Assembly (NCBI RefSeq): GCF_900115755.1
Contig: NZ_FOXQ01000006.1
Coordinates: forward strand, 269,046-333,045
DNA: 64,000 nucleotides
Source of the DNA: Parafilimonas terrae
GTDB taxonomy: Bacteria > Bacteroidota > Bacteroidia > Chitinophagales > Chitinophagaceae
Direction of reading: 5' to 3'
Position 1 is the stretch's first letter; each line of letters opens with the position of its first letter. This document shows, one piece after another, positions 36,123 to 45,723 of this stretch. The notes beneath the pieces are model-generated. The model was given only the letters and a program-made list of their open reading frames with translations. It was not told the DNA's origin and made no database searches. Position numbers and translations under genes: made by a program.

Positions 36123-37337
36123 ATGAGCCAGAGTTTGAGCAGAAAACAACTGATTGAAGCAGCAGAAGAATTTGGAACACCGCTGTATGTTTATCACGCA
36201 GAAAAAATTGAAGAACAGCTTAATGAATTAAACAAGGCATTTAAAGAATGTAACGCTAAGTTTTTTTATGCCTGCAAGTCGTTAACCAATATCAATATTC
36301 TTAAGTTAATGCATAAGCTGGGCGCTGGCCTCGATTGTGTAAGCATCAACGAAGTAAAACTGGGTTTAAAAGCCGGCTTTACGCCCGATAAAATATTATT
36401 TACGCCCAACTGCGTTGACTTTGAAGAAATAGAAGCGGGAAAGTTATTGAACGTGCATATCAACATAGATAATATTTCTATGCTGGAACGTTTTGGCAAT
36501 AAATACGGAAGCTCCTACCCTGTTTTCATTCGCCTTAACCCGCATATTATGGCAGGTGGAAATTTTAAAATTTCAACCGGGCATGTTGACAGCAAGTTTG
36601 GCATTTCCATTCACCAGGTAAGGCATATTGAACGCATCATTAAATCAACAGGTTTAAATGTGCAGGGCCTGCACATGCACACCGGCAGCGAAATAAAAGA
36701 CACGAATGTATTTATTGCCGGGCTTGAAATTATGTTTGAAATGGCGCGCCAGTTTCCGCAGATAGAAGTGATTGATTTGGGCAGTGGTTTTAAAGTGCCT
36801 TATTACGATGACGATGTGAGAACAGATGTGCACGACCTTGGCAAGAAATTAGCACAGGCTTTTACAAAGTTTGAAAAAGAAACCAGCCGCAAGCTGGAAG
36901 TTTGGTTTGAACCGGGAAAATTTTTGGTAAGTGAAGCCGGTTATTTTATAGTAAAGGCAAACGTAGTAAAAACAACAACTGCCACGGTTTTTGCAGGTGT
37001 AAACAGTGGGTTCAATCATTTAATAAGGCCAATGTTTTATGAGGCTTATCACCGCATAGAAAACTTATCAAACCCAAAAGGCGCTGAGCGCATTTATACG
37101 GTTGTTGGAAATATTTGTGAAACCGATACGTTTGCCTGGGACAGAAAATTAAATGAAGTGCGGGAAGGTGATTATCTTGTTTTTTATAATGCCGGCGCCT
37201 ATGGTTTTGAAATGAGCAGTAATTTCAATTCGAGGTTAAAACCTGCGGAAGTGTTGTTTAAAGATGGCAAACCGCAACTGATAAGAAAACGTGATGAGTT
37301 TGAAGATTTGCTGAAGAACCAGGTGGAAGTATTGTAA
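36123..37337 (+). CDS. lysA: Diaminopimelate decarboxylase
   Basis: PLP enzyme that decarboxylates meso-diaminopimelate to lysine, the last step of lysine synthesis. 404 residues. Fold type III barrel with the PLP Lys in FFYACKSLTN (Lys52), LHMHTGSEI, GSGFKVPY, EPGKFLVSEAGY and VGNICETDTFA, with the Cys/Glu-Ser-type active-site end. An ABC ATPase follows at 47 bases in the same direction. Confidence 0.95.
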   Translation: MSQSLSRKQLIEAAEEFGTPLYVYHAEKIEEQLNELNKAFKECNAKFFYACKSLTNINILKLMHKLGAGLDCVSINEVKLGLKAGFTPDKILFTPNCVDFEEIEAGKLLNVHINIDNISMLERFGNKYGSSYPVFIRLNPHIMAGGNFKISTGHVDSKFGISIHQVRHIERIIKSTGLNVQGLHMHTGSEIKDTNVFIAGLEIMFEMARQFPQIEVIDLGSGFKVPYYDDDVRTDVHDLGKKLAQAFTKFEKETSRKLEVWFEPGKFLVSEAGYFIVKANVVKTTTATVFAGVNSGFNHLIRPMFYEAYHRIENLSNPKGAERIYTVVGNICETDTFAWDRKLNEVREGDYLVFYNAGAYGFEMSSNFNSRLKPAEVLFKDGKPQLIRKRDEFEDLLKNQVEVL

Positions 37338-37384
37338 TTGTTGTTGATTAACATTACCGATACAGCAACCTGAAACATATAGAT

Positions 37385-38221
37385 ATGATTGAAGTAAAAA
37401 ATATAAGAAAGAGCTTTGGCGACAAGGTTATACTTGAAGATATAACCGGTGTGCTGGATACAGGCAAGTGCAATCTTATTATTGGGTCAAGCGGCAGCGG
37501 CAAAACGGTTTTTACCAAATGCGTTGTTGGGTTGTTCAGGCCTGACAGAGGCGAGATTTTGTATGATGGCAAGAATATGCTGGAGATGGACCGCGAAGAA
37601 AGGACAGAACTTCGTCAAAAGATAGGCATGCTATTCCAGGGCTCAGCTTTATTTGATTCGATGACGGTGGAGCAGAACATTATTTTTACGCTGGATATGT
37701 TTTCTAACTTAAGTTACCGCGATAAAAAGAAGCGGGTGAATGAAGTGCTGGAAAAAGTAGAACTGGAAGGCTCGAACAAGAAATTTCCGGCGGAAATAAG
37801 CGGCGGTATGAAGAAGCGTGTGGGCATTGCCAGGGCAATTGTGCTTAACCCGAAATATCTTTTTTGCGATGAGCCTAACAGCGGCCTTGACCCGCAAACT
37901 TCACTGGTTATTGACCAGCTTATAAAAAACATTACTACTGAATACAACATCACAACAGTGGTGGTTACCCACGATATGAACAGCGTAATGGAAATAGGCG
38001 ATCATATTATGTATTTATACAAAGGCAGAAAAGAATGGGAAGGTTCTAACAAGGATATTATTTTCAGCAAGAATGAAAGGCTGAACGAATTCATTTTTGC
38101 TTCTGAATTTTTACAGGGTGCAAAAGCCATCCGCATGCTGGAAGTGGAAGGAAAGATTGAAGAAGGCGCTGCTGTAAAAGAAGCTGAAAAAATTATTAAG
38201 GAAGGCGATAATTTACCTTGA
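37385..38221 (+). CDS. ABC transporter ATP-binding protein, MlaF/Ttg2A-like
   Basis: 278 residues. Walker A IIGSSGSGKTVFTK (about 32-45), signature ISGGMKKRVGIARAI, Walker B YLFCDEPNSGLDP and the H-loop VVVTHDMNS are all present. The ISGGMKKR signature and QGSALFDSMTV Q-loop are typical of the lipid-trafficking Mla/Mce ATPases. The permease (MlaE) and MCE protein usually encoded beside it are not next to this copy. The last 9 bases overlap rpe end to end. Confidence 0.9.
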   Translation: MIEVKNIRKSFGDKVILEDITGVLDTGKCNLIIGSSGSGKTVFTKCVVGLFRPDRGEILYDGKNMLEMDREERTELRQKIGMLFQGSALFDSMTVEQNIIFTLDMFSNLSYRDKKKRVNEVLEKVELEGSNKKFPAEISGGMKKRVGIARAIVLNPKYLFCDEPNSGLDPQTSLVIDQLIKNITTEYNITTVVVTHDMNSVMEIGDHIMYLYKGRKEWEGSNKDIIFSKNERLNEFIFASEFLQGAKAIRMLEVEGKIEEGAAVKEAEKIIKEGDNLP

Positions 38222-38866
38222 GCAGGCTTTTAGTTTTTTTATTGTTTCTTTTGGGTCAGCAGAACTGAAAACGGTATTGCCCGCTACTAAAACATCAGCA
38301 CCTGCATTAACCAGCGATTGCGCATTTTCAACTGTAATACCGCCATCTACTTCTATTAAAACATCCAGTTTTCTTTCATCAATCATACGGCGAAGTTTCT
38401 CTACTTTTTTAAGTGAGTGCGGAATAAATTCCTGGCCGCCAAAACCGGGGTTAACGGTCATAATCAAAACATGATGCAGGTCGGCCAAAATATCATCCAG
38501 CATAAAAATAGGTGTATGCGGGTTGATGGCAACAGCAGCCTTCATGCCCAGTTCTTTTATCTGTTGAATATTGCGGTGCAGGTTAGCACAAACTTCATAA
38601 TGAATAATAATGCTGTCTGCACCTGCTTTTTTAAATGCAGACACAAGGTTTTCCGGCGTTTCAATCATTAAATGCACATCGCAGAATTTGGTGGTTGCTT
38701 TGCGCACATGTTCAATAACCGGGATACCAAAACTGATGTTGGGAACAAACTGACCATCCATTACATCAAGATGCAGCCATTCTGCTTCACTGGCATTCAC
38801 CATTTTACATTCATCTTCGAGCTTTAAAAAATTAGCAGCTAATAATGATGGCGCAACGATAGACAT
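38213..38866 (-). CDS. rpe: Ribulose-phosphate 3-epimerase
   Basis: Interconverts ribulose 5-phosphate and xylulose 5-phosphate in the pentose phosphate pathway. 217-residue TIM barrel with the metal ligands in HLDVMDGQFVPNISFG, DVHLMIE, MTVNPGFGGQ and LIEVDGGI. Its tail overlaps the convergent ABC ATPase gene by 9 bases. A 7-bp repeat array lies immediately upstream. Confidence 0.96.
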   Translation of the reverse strand: MSIVAPSLLAANFLKLEDECKMVNASEAEWLHLDVMDGQFVPNISFGIPVIEHVRKATTKFCDVHLMIETPENLVSAFKKAGADSIIIHYEVCANLHRNIQQIKELGMKAAVAINPHTPIFMLDDILADLHHVLIMTVNPGFGGQEFIPHSLKKVEKLRRMIDERKLDVLIEVDGGITVENAQSLVNAGADVLVAGNTVFSSADPKETIKKLKACSR

Positions 38867-38873
38867 AGTTTGT

Positions 38874-38908
38874 TTTTAAATCAAAAGTAAAAATTAAAAA
38901 CTCAAAAT
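38874..38908. repeat. Array of 7-bp words between rpe and the TPR gene
   Basis: TTTTAAA, TCAAAAG, TAAAAAT, TAAAAAC, TCAAAAT in exact register fill the 44-base gap. Unlike the other intergenic arrays, no opposing arm is seen. The words are those of the accB-accC array (TTAAAAA/TTTTGAT) in one orientation. Confidence 0.55.
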
Positions 38909-38910
38909 AT

Positions 38911-39768
38911 TTATTCCCCCAATTGTTTCAGGTGTGCTTTGGCTTCATCCAGCGTGGGATCGAGCTGTAACGATTGCTTAAAACGCAAAACAGCGCTGTC
39001 TTTTTTATTCATCATTTCATAACAACGCGCCATATAATAATAGGCATCGGCATATAAATTATTAACTGTTGATGCCAATTGAAAAACAGACAGCGCTTTG
39101 TCATATTGCTTCATATCAAAATAAACAAGCCCTTTTTCAATATAGGCTTCCATGTAAGTATAGTTATTGGCAATACATTCGTCAAAATATTTCACTACAT
39201 CATTTGCTTTGCCGGTGCGTGCAAAATATACACCTGTTATAAAAGCGCAGTTGGCATCTGCTGCCCTTCCCAGGCTTAAAGCTTTAACGCGGGAACATAA
39301 TAAAACAGCACGTTCATTTTTCATTTCTGCATAAAGATTTGCCAGTGCCAGCAATACATCAGGAGATTCATAAATGTTGGCAGCCTTTGCATAGCTTTTT
39401 ATGGCAAGCGCCGTATCACCTGCATCTTCCGCTATCTCACCCTTTGCGAAAAACAAACCGTAATTGGCAGAATCTTTATTGGTTAACGAATCCATTTGGG
39501 CAAGCGCCTCTTTATACATTTTAACGCTATCCAATGTAAACGCATATTGCAGGCGCAATCCCGCACTGTCAGGATATGTTTTTAATTGCTTTTCCATCGA
39601 TTCAAGTAAAGGCTGCAAAGCGTTTTTTACTGAATCATCTTTCCTGGCGGAAGAAGATGCATCGTTACTGTTGCAGGAAAAAAAGGTACAGCAAATGCAA
39701 ATAATAAAAAGCATTTTGAAAAGCCTGGAGACTTCGCGGAACGATAACCTATATAATGATTTCCTCAT
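38911..39768 (-). CDS. TPR-repeat protein, probably a lipoprotein
   Basis: About 285 residues from the Met at 39768; the open frame begins at 39807, overlapping mfd. A hydrophobic stretch ending in CCTFFSC (lipobox-like) is followed by NSNDASSS, so the mature protein is likely anchored to a membrane. Roughly six tetratricopeptide repeats follow (for example LALANLYAEMKNERAVLLCS, MEAYIEKGLVYFDMKQYDKA, DAYYYMARCYEMMNKKDSAV). The exact start could be Met 39714, which gives a standard signal length. Probably a scaffold; partner unknown. Confidence 0.82.
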   Translation of the reverse strand: MRKSLYRLSFREVSRLFKMLFIICICCTFFSCNSNDASSSARKDDSVKNALQPLLESMEKQLKTYPDSAGLRLQYAFTLDSVKMYKEALAQMDSLTNKDSANYGLFFAKGEIAEDAGDTALAIKSYAKAANIYESPDVLLALANLYAEMKNERAVLLCSRVKALSLGRAADANCAFITGVYFARTGKANDVVKYFDECIANNYTYMEAYIEKGLVYFDMKQYDKALSVFQLASTVNNLYADAYYYMARCYEMMNKKDSAVLRFKQSLQLDPTLDEAKAHLKQLGE

Positions 39769-39784
39769 TGAATGAAATAATGTT

Positions 39785-42700
39785 TTATGCATTTGCGGTG
39801 CTGGCATGTTTGTTTACAACAGCATTATGCATACGCTGCAGGAAAGATAACATTACATTCATATCATCTACATCATTCACCACCAATAAAAAGTTCTTAC
39901 CCACTTGTTTTAACCTCGCTTTATTAGTTCCGGTTTGCAGGTATTGCATAATGCCCTGAAATATGTCGCTTTCAAAATAAGGCGAATCATTTTTATTGAT
40001 GAAATAACTGCGCAGCGTTTTATCTTTTAATGTCATCTTTTCAAAACCCAAATCAACCGCAGCCCAACGGCAGCGCACAGTTGTAATCAAATCTTTTACT
40101 TCATTTGGTAACGGCCCAAAGCGGTCTATCAATTCTTTTTCAAATGACTGCAACTCCTCATCTTTTTCACAATTATCCAATCTTGTATAAAGCGATAAGC
40201 GTTCTGTTATGCTTTCCACATAATCATCAGGAATAAGAATTTCAAGATCGGTATCAATGGTACAATCGCTTACAAAATCATCCTGCCTGCTAATCTCCTC
40301 CTTAAATACATCTTTAAAAGAAGTGCGCTTTAATTCACGTATGGCTTCATCCAAAATTTTCTGATAAGTTTCAAAACCAATATCAGCCATAAAGCCGGTT
40401 TGTTCGCCGCCTAATAAATTGCCGGCGCCACGAATATCCAGGTCGCGCATGGCAATTTGAAAACCACTGCCCAATTCACTGAATTGCTCCAATGTTTGCA
40501 AACGCTTTCTTGAATCAGTAGGCAATGTGCTCATTGGCGGCGCAAACAAGTAACAGAATGCCTTTTTATTACTGCGCCCAACGCGGCCACGCAATTGATG
40601 CAAATCACTTAATCCAAATTGATGCGCATTATTAATAATGATAGTATTTACGTTCGGAATATCAACACCGCTTTCAACAATATTGGTGGACACAAATACA
40701 TCGTATTTCCTGTCAATAAAATCCAATAATCTTTCTTCAAGTTTATTGCCTTCCATTTGCCCGTGCGCAAATGTTATACTTAAATCGGGGCAAAGGCTTT
40801 GTATCATCGCACTCATTTCGGCCAAACCAAGCACGCGGTTGTGAATAAAGAAAACCTGGCCGCCACGTTCTGTTTCATAATAGATCGCATCGCGAATGGC
40901 ATCTTCATTAAACACGGCCACTTCCGTTTGTATGGGCTGGCGGTTAGGTGGCGGTGTATTGATGATGCTTAAATCCCTTGCACCCATCAAACTAAACTGC
41001 AATGTTCTTGGTATGGGTGTTGCCGTTAAGGTTAAACAATCAACTGTTGCTTTTAATGTTTTTAATTTCTCTTTATGCGCCACGCCAAACTTCTGTTCTT
41101 CATCAATTATCATCAAACCGAGATCTTTAAACTTAACGCTATTGGCAAGCAAACCATGTGTGCCAATAATAATATCGATCTTTCCTTCTTCAACTTTTTT
41201 GAGTGTTTCCTTTTTTTCTTTGGCAGATTTAAAACGATTGATATAATCTATGGTTACAGGAAAATCTTTCAACCGCTCACTGAAAGTTTTATAATGCTGA
41301 AACGCAAGAATGGTTGTGGGCACAAGCACAGCAGCCTGCTTACCATCAACACAGGTTTTAAATGCAGCACGCACGGCCACTTCTGTTTTACCAAAGCCAA
41401 CATCGCCGCAAACCAGGCGGTCCATTGGTGAAGCTTTCTCCATATCCTGTTTTACATCTTCTGTTGCTTTTGCCTGGTCGGGTGTGTCTTCATAAATAAA
41501 GGATGCTTCAAGTTCGGTTTGCATATAATTATCCGGCGTATGCGCAAAGCCTTGCTGCGCCTTGCGTTGAGCGTATAATTTAATAAGATCGAACGCAATT
41601 TCTTTAACCTTCGTTTTGGTTTTTTCTTTCAGCCTGTTCCATACATCACTGCCAAGTTTATTAACCTTTGGTGCTGTACCTTCCTTTCCTGTAAACTTTG
41701 ATATTTTATGCAGTGAATTAATATTCACATATAAAATATCACCGTCTTTATAAATAATCCTTACAGCTTCCTGCAGCTTGCCATTCACTTCAATTTTTTG
41801 CAAGCCGCTGTAAGTACCCACGCCATGATCAATATGCGTAACAAAATCTCCGGGCTGTAATTCTTTCAACGTGCGAAGTGTAAGCGCTTTATTTTTATTA
41901 TAAGCCTGCTTAACACGGTATTTATGATAACGCTGAAATATCTGGTGATCTGTATAACAAACCACTTTTACATCATCATCAATAAAGCCTTCATGGATGG
42001 ACGTGGCAATGGGTGTAAACTGAATATCTGTATTAAGATCATTAAAGATAGAATGTAAACGCTCCAACTGCTTTGCCTGTTCTGCAAAAATGTATAACGC
42101 GTAACCTTTAGCTTCATGCGTTTTTAAATCTTTTATTAAAAGATCGAACTGGCGGTTAAATGCAGGTTGCGGTTTAGTGTTTAATTCAATTTCAAAATTG
42201 GAGAGATGCGGCTTATAACCAAATTCCACCAAATGATGTTGCTGTATTTGCCTTTCAATTGTTGCAGCAGGAACAAAGTCTTTCAGTTCAACCGTCTTTA
42301 ATATTGTATTATCATCATCTTCTTCGGTGGACTGTGGACTATGGACTATGGATTCCAGATAATCTCCCAACTGTTCTTCCTGTTCATGTATCACTTCCCG
42401 GATAACATCCCAGTCTTTAATCCAAACTACAGTTTGTTCAGGTAAAAATTCAAGCAGGGAAATTTTCTCATCGCTTTCAAACTGTGTATCAATATTTGGT
42501 ATGATGGAAACCTGTAATAATTTTCTTTCACTTAACTGCGATTCCGGATCGAATATGCGAATGCTGTCAACATCATTGCCGAATAGCTCAACACGGTAAG
42601 GTTTTTCATTGCCAAAAGAATAAATATCCAGGATACCGCCACGCAAAGCAAACTGGCCCGGTTCATATACAAAATCGGTGCGCTCAAAACCATACATCAC

Positions 42701-43201
42701 AAACAATTCAAGCAAACTGTCAAGGTTAAGCGTATCATTTGTTTTTATGTGAATGATGTTACTGCTTAACGTTTTTGACAATACAACTTTCTCAAACAAC
42801 GCTTCAGGATAAGTGATAATAATACCTGAAGGTGCAACAGACATTTTGGTTAAAGCTTCTGTACGCAGCATAACATGGCTGCTGTTAAGATGTTTAAAAT
42901 CTTTTTTGCTTTTGAAAGAAGAAGGAAAATAAAACAGGTTCAATGCTTGTGTTAAATTTTCCAGTGTATTGTGAAAATAAGCGGCTTCTTCCGCATCATT
43001 CAAAACAACCAAATGTGTTGCTGCATTGTTTGTTTTATCATTTTGATATTTATCAAACAAAGCCGCTAAAACAAATTCGGCGCTGCTTCCCTGTAAGTTT
43101 TTAAGAAATATTTTTTGAGTATCGGCAAAAGTAAGCCTGTCCGCCAGGTGAAAAAGGCGGGGATGTTGTTTGTACTTTTCAAGTAACGCACCAAGATTCA
43201 T
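39785..43201 (-). CDS. mfd: Transcription-repair coupling factor
   Basis: 1138 residues, the normal size. Mfd removes RNA polymerase stalled at lesions and recruits UvrA. N-terminal UvrB-like domains lead to the RNA polymerase-interacting region (LQPGDFVTHIDHGVGTYSGL), then the RecG-like translocase with Walker A GDVGFGKTEVA, DEEQKFG (a DEEQ box), LTATPIPRTLQ and QLRGRVGRSNKKAFCYL. A TRCF C-terminal domain ends it. A small 7-bp repeat array (42326-42353) encodes VHSPQSTEE in a flexible part of the N-terminal half. A TAACTTTG -7 box is 11 bases upstream (43212-43219). Confidence 0.96.
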   Translation of the reverse strand: MNLGALLEKYKQHPRLFHLADRLTFADTQKIFLKNLQGSSAEFVLAALFDKYQNDKTNNAATHLVVLNDAEEAAYFHNTLENLTQALNLFYFPSSFKSKKDFKHLNSSHVMLRTEALTKMSVAPSGIIITYPEALFEKVVLSKTLSSNIIHIKTNDTLNLDSLLELFVMYGFERTDFVYEPGQFALRGGILDIYSFGNEKPYRVELFGNDVDSIRIFDPESQLSERKLLQVSIIPNIDTQFESDEKISLLEFLPEQTVVWIKDWDVIREVIHEQEEQLGDYLESIVHSPQSTEEDDDNTILKTVELKDFVPAATIERQIQQHHLVEFGYKPHLSNFEIELNTKPQPAFNRQFDLLIKDLKTHEAKGYALYIFAEQAKQLERLHSIFNDLNTDIQFTPIATSIHEGFIDDDVKVVCYTDHQIFQRYHKYRVKQAYNKNKALTLRTLKELQPGDFVTHIDHGVGTYSGLQKIEVNGKLQEAVRIIYKDGDILYVNINSLHKISKFTGKEGTAPKVNKLGSDVWNRLKEKTKTKVKEIAFDLIKLYAQRKAQQGFAHTPDNYMQTELEASFIYEDTPDQAKATEDVKQDMEKASPMDRLVCGDVGFGKTEVAVRAAFKTCVDGKQAAVLVPTTILAFQHYKTFSERLKDFPVTIDYINRFKSAKEKKETLKKVEEGKIDIIIGTHGLLANSVKFKDLGLMIIDEEQKFGVAHKEKLKTLKATVDCLTLTATPIPRTLQFSLMGARDLSIINTPPPNRQPIQTEVAVFNEDAIRDAIYYETERGGQVFFIHNRVLGLAEMSAMIQSLCPDLSITFAHGQMEGNKLEERLLDFIDRKYDVFVSTNIVESGVDIPNVNTIIINNAHQFGLSDLHQLRGRVGRSNKKAFCYLFAPPMSTLPTDSRKRLQTLEQFSELGSGFQIAMRDLDIRGAGNLLGGEQTGFMADIGFETYQKILDEAIRELKRTSFKDVFKEEISRQDDFVSDCTIDTDLEILIPDDYVESITERLSLYTRLDNCEKDEELQSFEKELIDRFGPLPNEVKDLITTVRCRWAAVDLGFEKMTLKDKTLRSYFINKNDSPYFESDIFQGIMQYLQTGTNKARLKQVGKNFLLVVNDVDDMNVMLSFLQRMHNAVVNKHASTANA
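42326..42353. repeat. In-frame array of four 7-bp words inside mfd
   Basis: GGTGGAC, TGTGGAC, TATGGAC, TATGGAT in register (plus strand). Read on the mfd strand it is the ATCCATAGTCCATAGTCC type. It lies in a polar, probably disordered segment between SIVHS and EEDDDNT. Confidence 0.65.
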
Positions 43202-43211
43202 AAACGCGGTG

Positions 43212-43219
43212 CAAAGTTA
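43212..43219 (-). promoter_or_regulatory. Probable -7 box of the mfd promoter
   Basis: CAAAGTTA on the plus strand is TAACTTTG on the minus strand, a full TAnnTTTG match 11 bases before the mfd ATG. No -33 partner at the right distance was seen. Confidence 0.45.
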
Positions 43220-43298
43220 ATTCATTCAAAGGCAAATATTAAATCTTTGAGTTTAAGGGAATGATAATTTAAAAATATTCTCCCGCAACAACTCTCAT

Positions 43299-43616
43299 TT
43301 ATGCCTTTATATATTCAGGATAATCGGTTGTATGATTATTAAAGATGTTTTTCACCAGCCATGTTTCACCATCGGTATCAAAAGTTATATACCAGGCTGT
43401 GTGGCGGTTAGGTTTGTACATGCAATAAAACAAGCCGTATTTTGGGTTGGTGGTATGATAAGCCTGTTGGGTTGGAATGGTGTTTATAAAATTTTCTATT
43501 CCCTTTACATATTCAATAGCTGAAGCCCTATAACTAAAATATTCTTTTTTATAAAGAATGCTGACTAACTTATTTAATTTTCTGGTTACGGATGGTTTAG
43601 CTATTACTTGTCCCAT
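43299..43616 (-). CDS. Candidate ParE/RelE-like toxin
   Basis: 105 residues. The C-terminal half (LFYCMYKPNRHTAWYITFDTDGETWLVKNIFNNHTTDYPEYI) has the strand pattern of RelE/ParE toxins, with a basic RHT turn followed by aromatic-rich strands. The N-terminal helix (TRKLNKLVSILYKKEYFSYRASAIEYVKGIENFI) fits too. The first 13 bases overlap the end of a small gene of antitoxin size. No named family was recognised with certainty, so this is a candidate from fold pattern and gene pairing. Confidence 0.65.
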   Translation of the reverse strand: MGQVIAKPSVTRKLNKLVSILYKKEYFSYRASAIEYVKGIENFINTIPTQQAYHTTNPKYGLFYCMYKPNRHTAWYITFDTDGETWLVKNIFNNHTTDYPEYIKA

Positions 43617-43825
43617 TTAAGGCTATTTATAAAGTCGTACACCTGTTTAAAAGCTTCATCTACCGGTATCGCATCTTCACAGTCCTTTTCAAATTGTGTT
43701 TTTTCAACCAGGCCCATCTCTTTCAGTTTGCCAACAGCTTCAGGATGTTTGTGTACATCTATTACAACATGCGTTAAACGACCATCGTTGTTCTTTATTT
43801 CTTCAATGCCCTCTATATGTGCCAT
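43604..43825 (-). CDS. Candidate antitoxin partner of the ParE-like toxin
   Basis: 73 residues: GIEEIKNNDGRLTHVVIDVHKHPEAVGKLKEMGLVEKTQFEKDC and a helical tail DEAFKQVYDFINSLKWDK. Small, acidic, with no classical helix-turn-helix in the N-terminus. It precedes and overlaps the toxin-like gene by 13 bases, the usual antitoxin-first order. I do not recognise the antitoxin family. Confidence 0.55.
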   Translation of the reverse strand: MAHIEGIEEIKNNDGRLTHVVIDVHKHPEAVGKLKEMGLVEKTQFEKDCEDAIPVDEAFKQVYDFINSLKWDK

Positions 43826-43858
43826 ACAAAAAATTTACTTGTAAAAATACAATAAAAA

Positions 43859-45709
43859 TCATCGAACTGTTTCCAAACACACAACCTTCCCGTCCATTGT
43901 AGTTACGATGATCCTGCTATTTAACGCGGCAGTAATATTTGTAACAAGCGCATTTGAAATTTTATGTTTCCATAAAATAGACCCGTCTTTATTTATGGCA
44001 ACAACAGTTCCATCATCAGAAGGCACATAGATTAAACCATTATTTGTAACAATTGCTGTTGGCGCAATTTCATATCCCAAGCTAGTATTTAATTTGAAAT
44101 CAATTTGCATACTGTCGGCTTTGGTTGAAATACCAATCACCTCTCCTTCCATTGTTTTTGCATAAACCAATGAACTGTCTTCTGATAATCCCATTGATTC
44201 CCTCACCCTGTTTGCAGGGTCTTGTTTACGCCAGATAACATTACCTGTTTCTGCATCAAAGCAGGTTGCATAACGATCAGGCGCAACGATAAAAACGCTG
44301 TTGTTAGCAGCAACGGGATAACATGCCGCCGGTGAATACATCCTGTTGGCAGAACCATTATTCCAATTCCATGCAAGCGTTCCATCATCCGCATTTAATG
44401 CATAAAATTCTGTGCCCCATGTGCCAAAGTATATTTTATTATTATAGAATAAAGGTTTGTCAACCACAAAGCCTTTTACACCATCGTAACTCCATTTTAA
44501 TTTTCCTGTTTGCAAATCAAAGGCGCGGAATTTTCCATCGGCTGAACCTATGTAAACCACATCATTTTTTATTAAGGGCGAAGCAACGATTGGCTTATGG
44601 GTTTCAAATTTCCAATGCAGCTTTCCGTTAGTTGTGTTCAAACAATAGATATTGTTATCGGTTGATGCAACTACAACAAAATTATTTTCTGCAGCAGGCG
44701 TTGAATAAATTTTCCCCCTGGTTTTATACGACCATACCTTCTTCCCGTTATTAATATTCAACGCATAAATAAACCCTTTTGAATTGCTTGCTATAACAAG
44801 ATTACCTGGTATTGCAACACCGGAACCTATGTCGCTGTTATCTGTAAATTCCCAAACCGTTTTTACATTTTTGTAAGTTGAATTAACTGCATACGATGGC
44901 CGGTAATATGTTGTTGTATCTGCTTTGAAATTGTGTTTATACAAAGCCACCTCCGCCCATTGCTTTTCTCCTTGCGTAACGGGATTGCGTTCTGTATAAA
45001 TTACCGTATCATTTTTTATGGTAACGATGTTATAACCGCCCACATCTTTTCTTGCGCGAAGATTAGAGCGTCCCATAATACCAGGTATGCCTTCAAAATT
45101 AAACTGGTGATTTGCGTGGCCATGCCCGCATATAATAAGTTGCGTATTTTTTGTTTTTAGAAGATCAATTACATCGTACCAGTTATTCAAAGAACTATCC
45201 ATTGGATAGTGGTTTACAAAAATGATAGGCTGCTTTTTATTCTTAAGATGTTTTAAGGCAGAATCGAGCCATACAACATTTTCCCTTGGCACCTGGCCAG
45301 GGCTCATGCGCATGTTTGGCCCGCAGGCTGTGCCGATAAAATAATAACCGCCATATTCAAAGAAGAATGTTTCACCACCGAATATTTTTTTGAAACTGTT
45401 TGTACCGCTTTCACTCCAGTTGGCATCGTGGTTGCCGGGAATAATGTGCCACGGTTTATTTAAACTATCAAGAATTTGTTTGGCAACAATAAACTCAGCA
45501 TCAGAACCAAAATCGGTTATGTCGCCGGAAAGAATTACAAATGAAATGGACGAATCGTTGTTGATGCTTTGCACTGTTCTGCGTAAATCATCTTCTGAAT
45601 TATTACTCCCGATGTGTATGTCGGAAACATGTGCAAACGTAAAACCGTCCTGGGCTTTCGCTGAACCAAAGCTCCATATAAATACAATAACAAACAGTAC
45701 TTTCTTCAT
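43859..45709 (-). CDS. Secreted metallophosphoesterase with a PQQ-type beta-propeller
   Basis: 616 residues from the Met at 45709 (signal peptide KKVLFVIVFIWSFGSAKA). N-terminal calcineurin-like domain with all five metal motifs: VSDIHIG, SGDITDFG, GNHDANW, VNHYP and GHGHANH (about 30-200). Residues about 270-616 hold repeated PQQ-propeller blades such as GKKVWSYKTRGKIYSTPA, GKLHWKFETHKPIVASPL and GKLKWSYDGVKGFVVDKP. Probably a periplasmic phosphatase or phosphodiesterase. It lies just past the SusD gene and its terminator, and may work on what the SusCD pair imports. Confidence 0.9.
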   Translation of the reverse strand: MKKVLFVIVFIWSFGSAKAQDGFTFAHVSDIHIGSNNSEDDLRRTVQSINNDSSISFVILSGDITDFGSDAEFIVAKQILDSLNKPWHIIPGNHDANWSESGTNSFKKIFGGETFFFEYGGYYFIGTACGPNMRMSPGQVPRENVVWLDSALKHLKNKKQPIIFVNHYPMDSSLNNWYDVIDLLKTKNTQLIICGHGHANHQFNFEGIPGIMGRSNLRARKDVGGYNIVTIKNDTVIYTERNPVTQGEKQWAEVALYKHNFKADTTTYYRPSYAVNSTYKNVKTVWEFTDNSDIGSGVAIPGNLVIASNSKGFIYALNINNGKKVWSYKTRGKIYSTPAAENNFVVVASTDNNIYCLNTTNGKLHWKFETHKPIVASPLIKNDVVYIGSADGKFRAFDLQTGKLKWSYDGVKGFVVDKPLFYNNKIYFGTWGTEFYALNADDGTLAWNWNNGSANRMYSPAACYPVAANNSVFIVAPDRYATCFDAETGNVIWRKQDPANRVRESMGLSEDSSLVYAKTMEGEVIGISTKADSMQIDFKLNTSLGYEIAPTAIVTNNGLIYVPSDDGTVVAINKDGSILWKHKISNALVTNITAALNSRIIVTTMDGKVVCLETVR

Positions 45710-45723
45710 GCTTATAAAATAAA

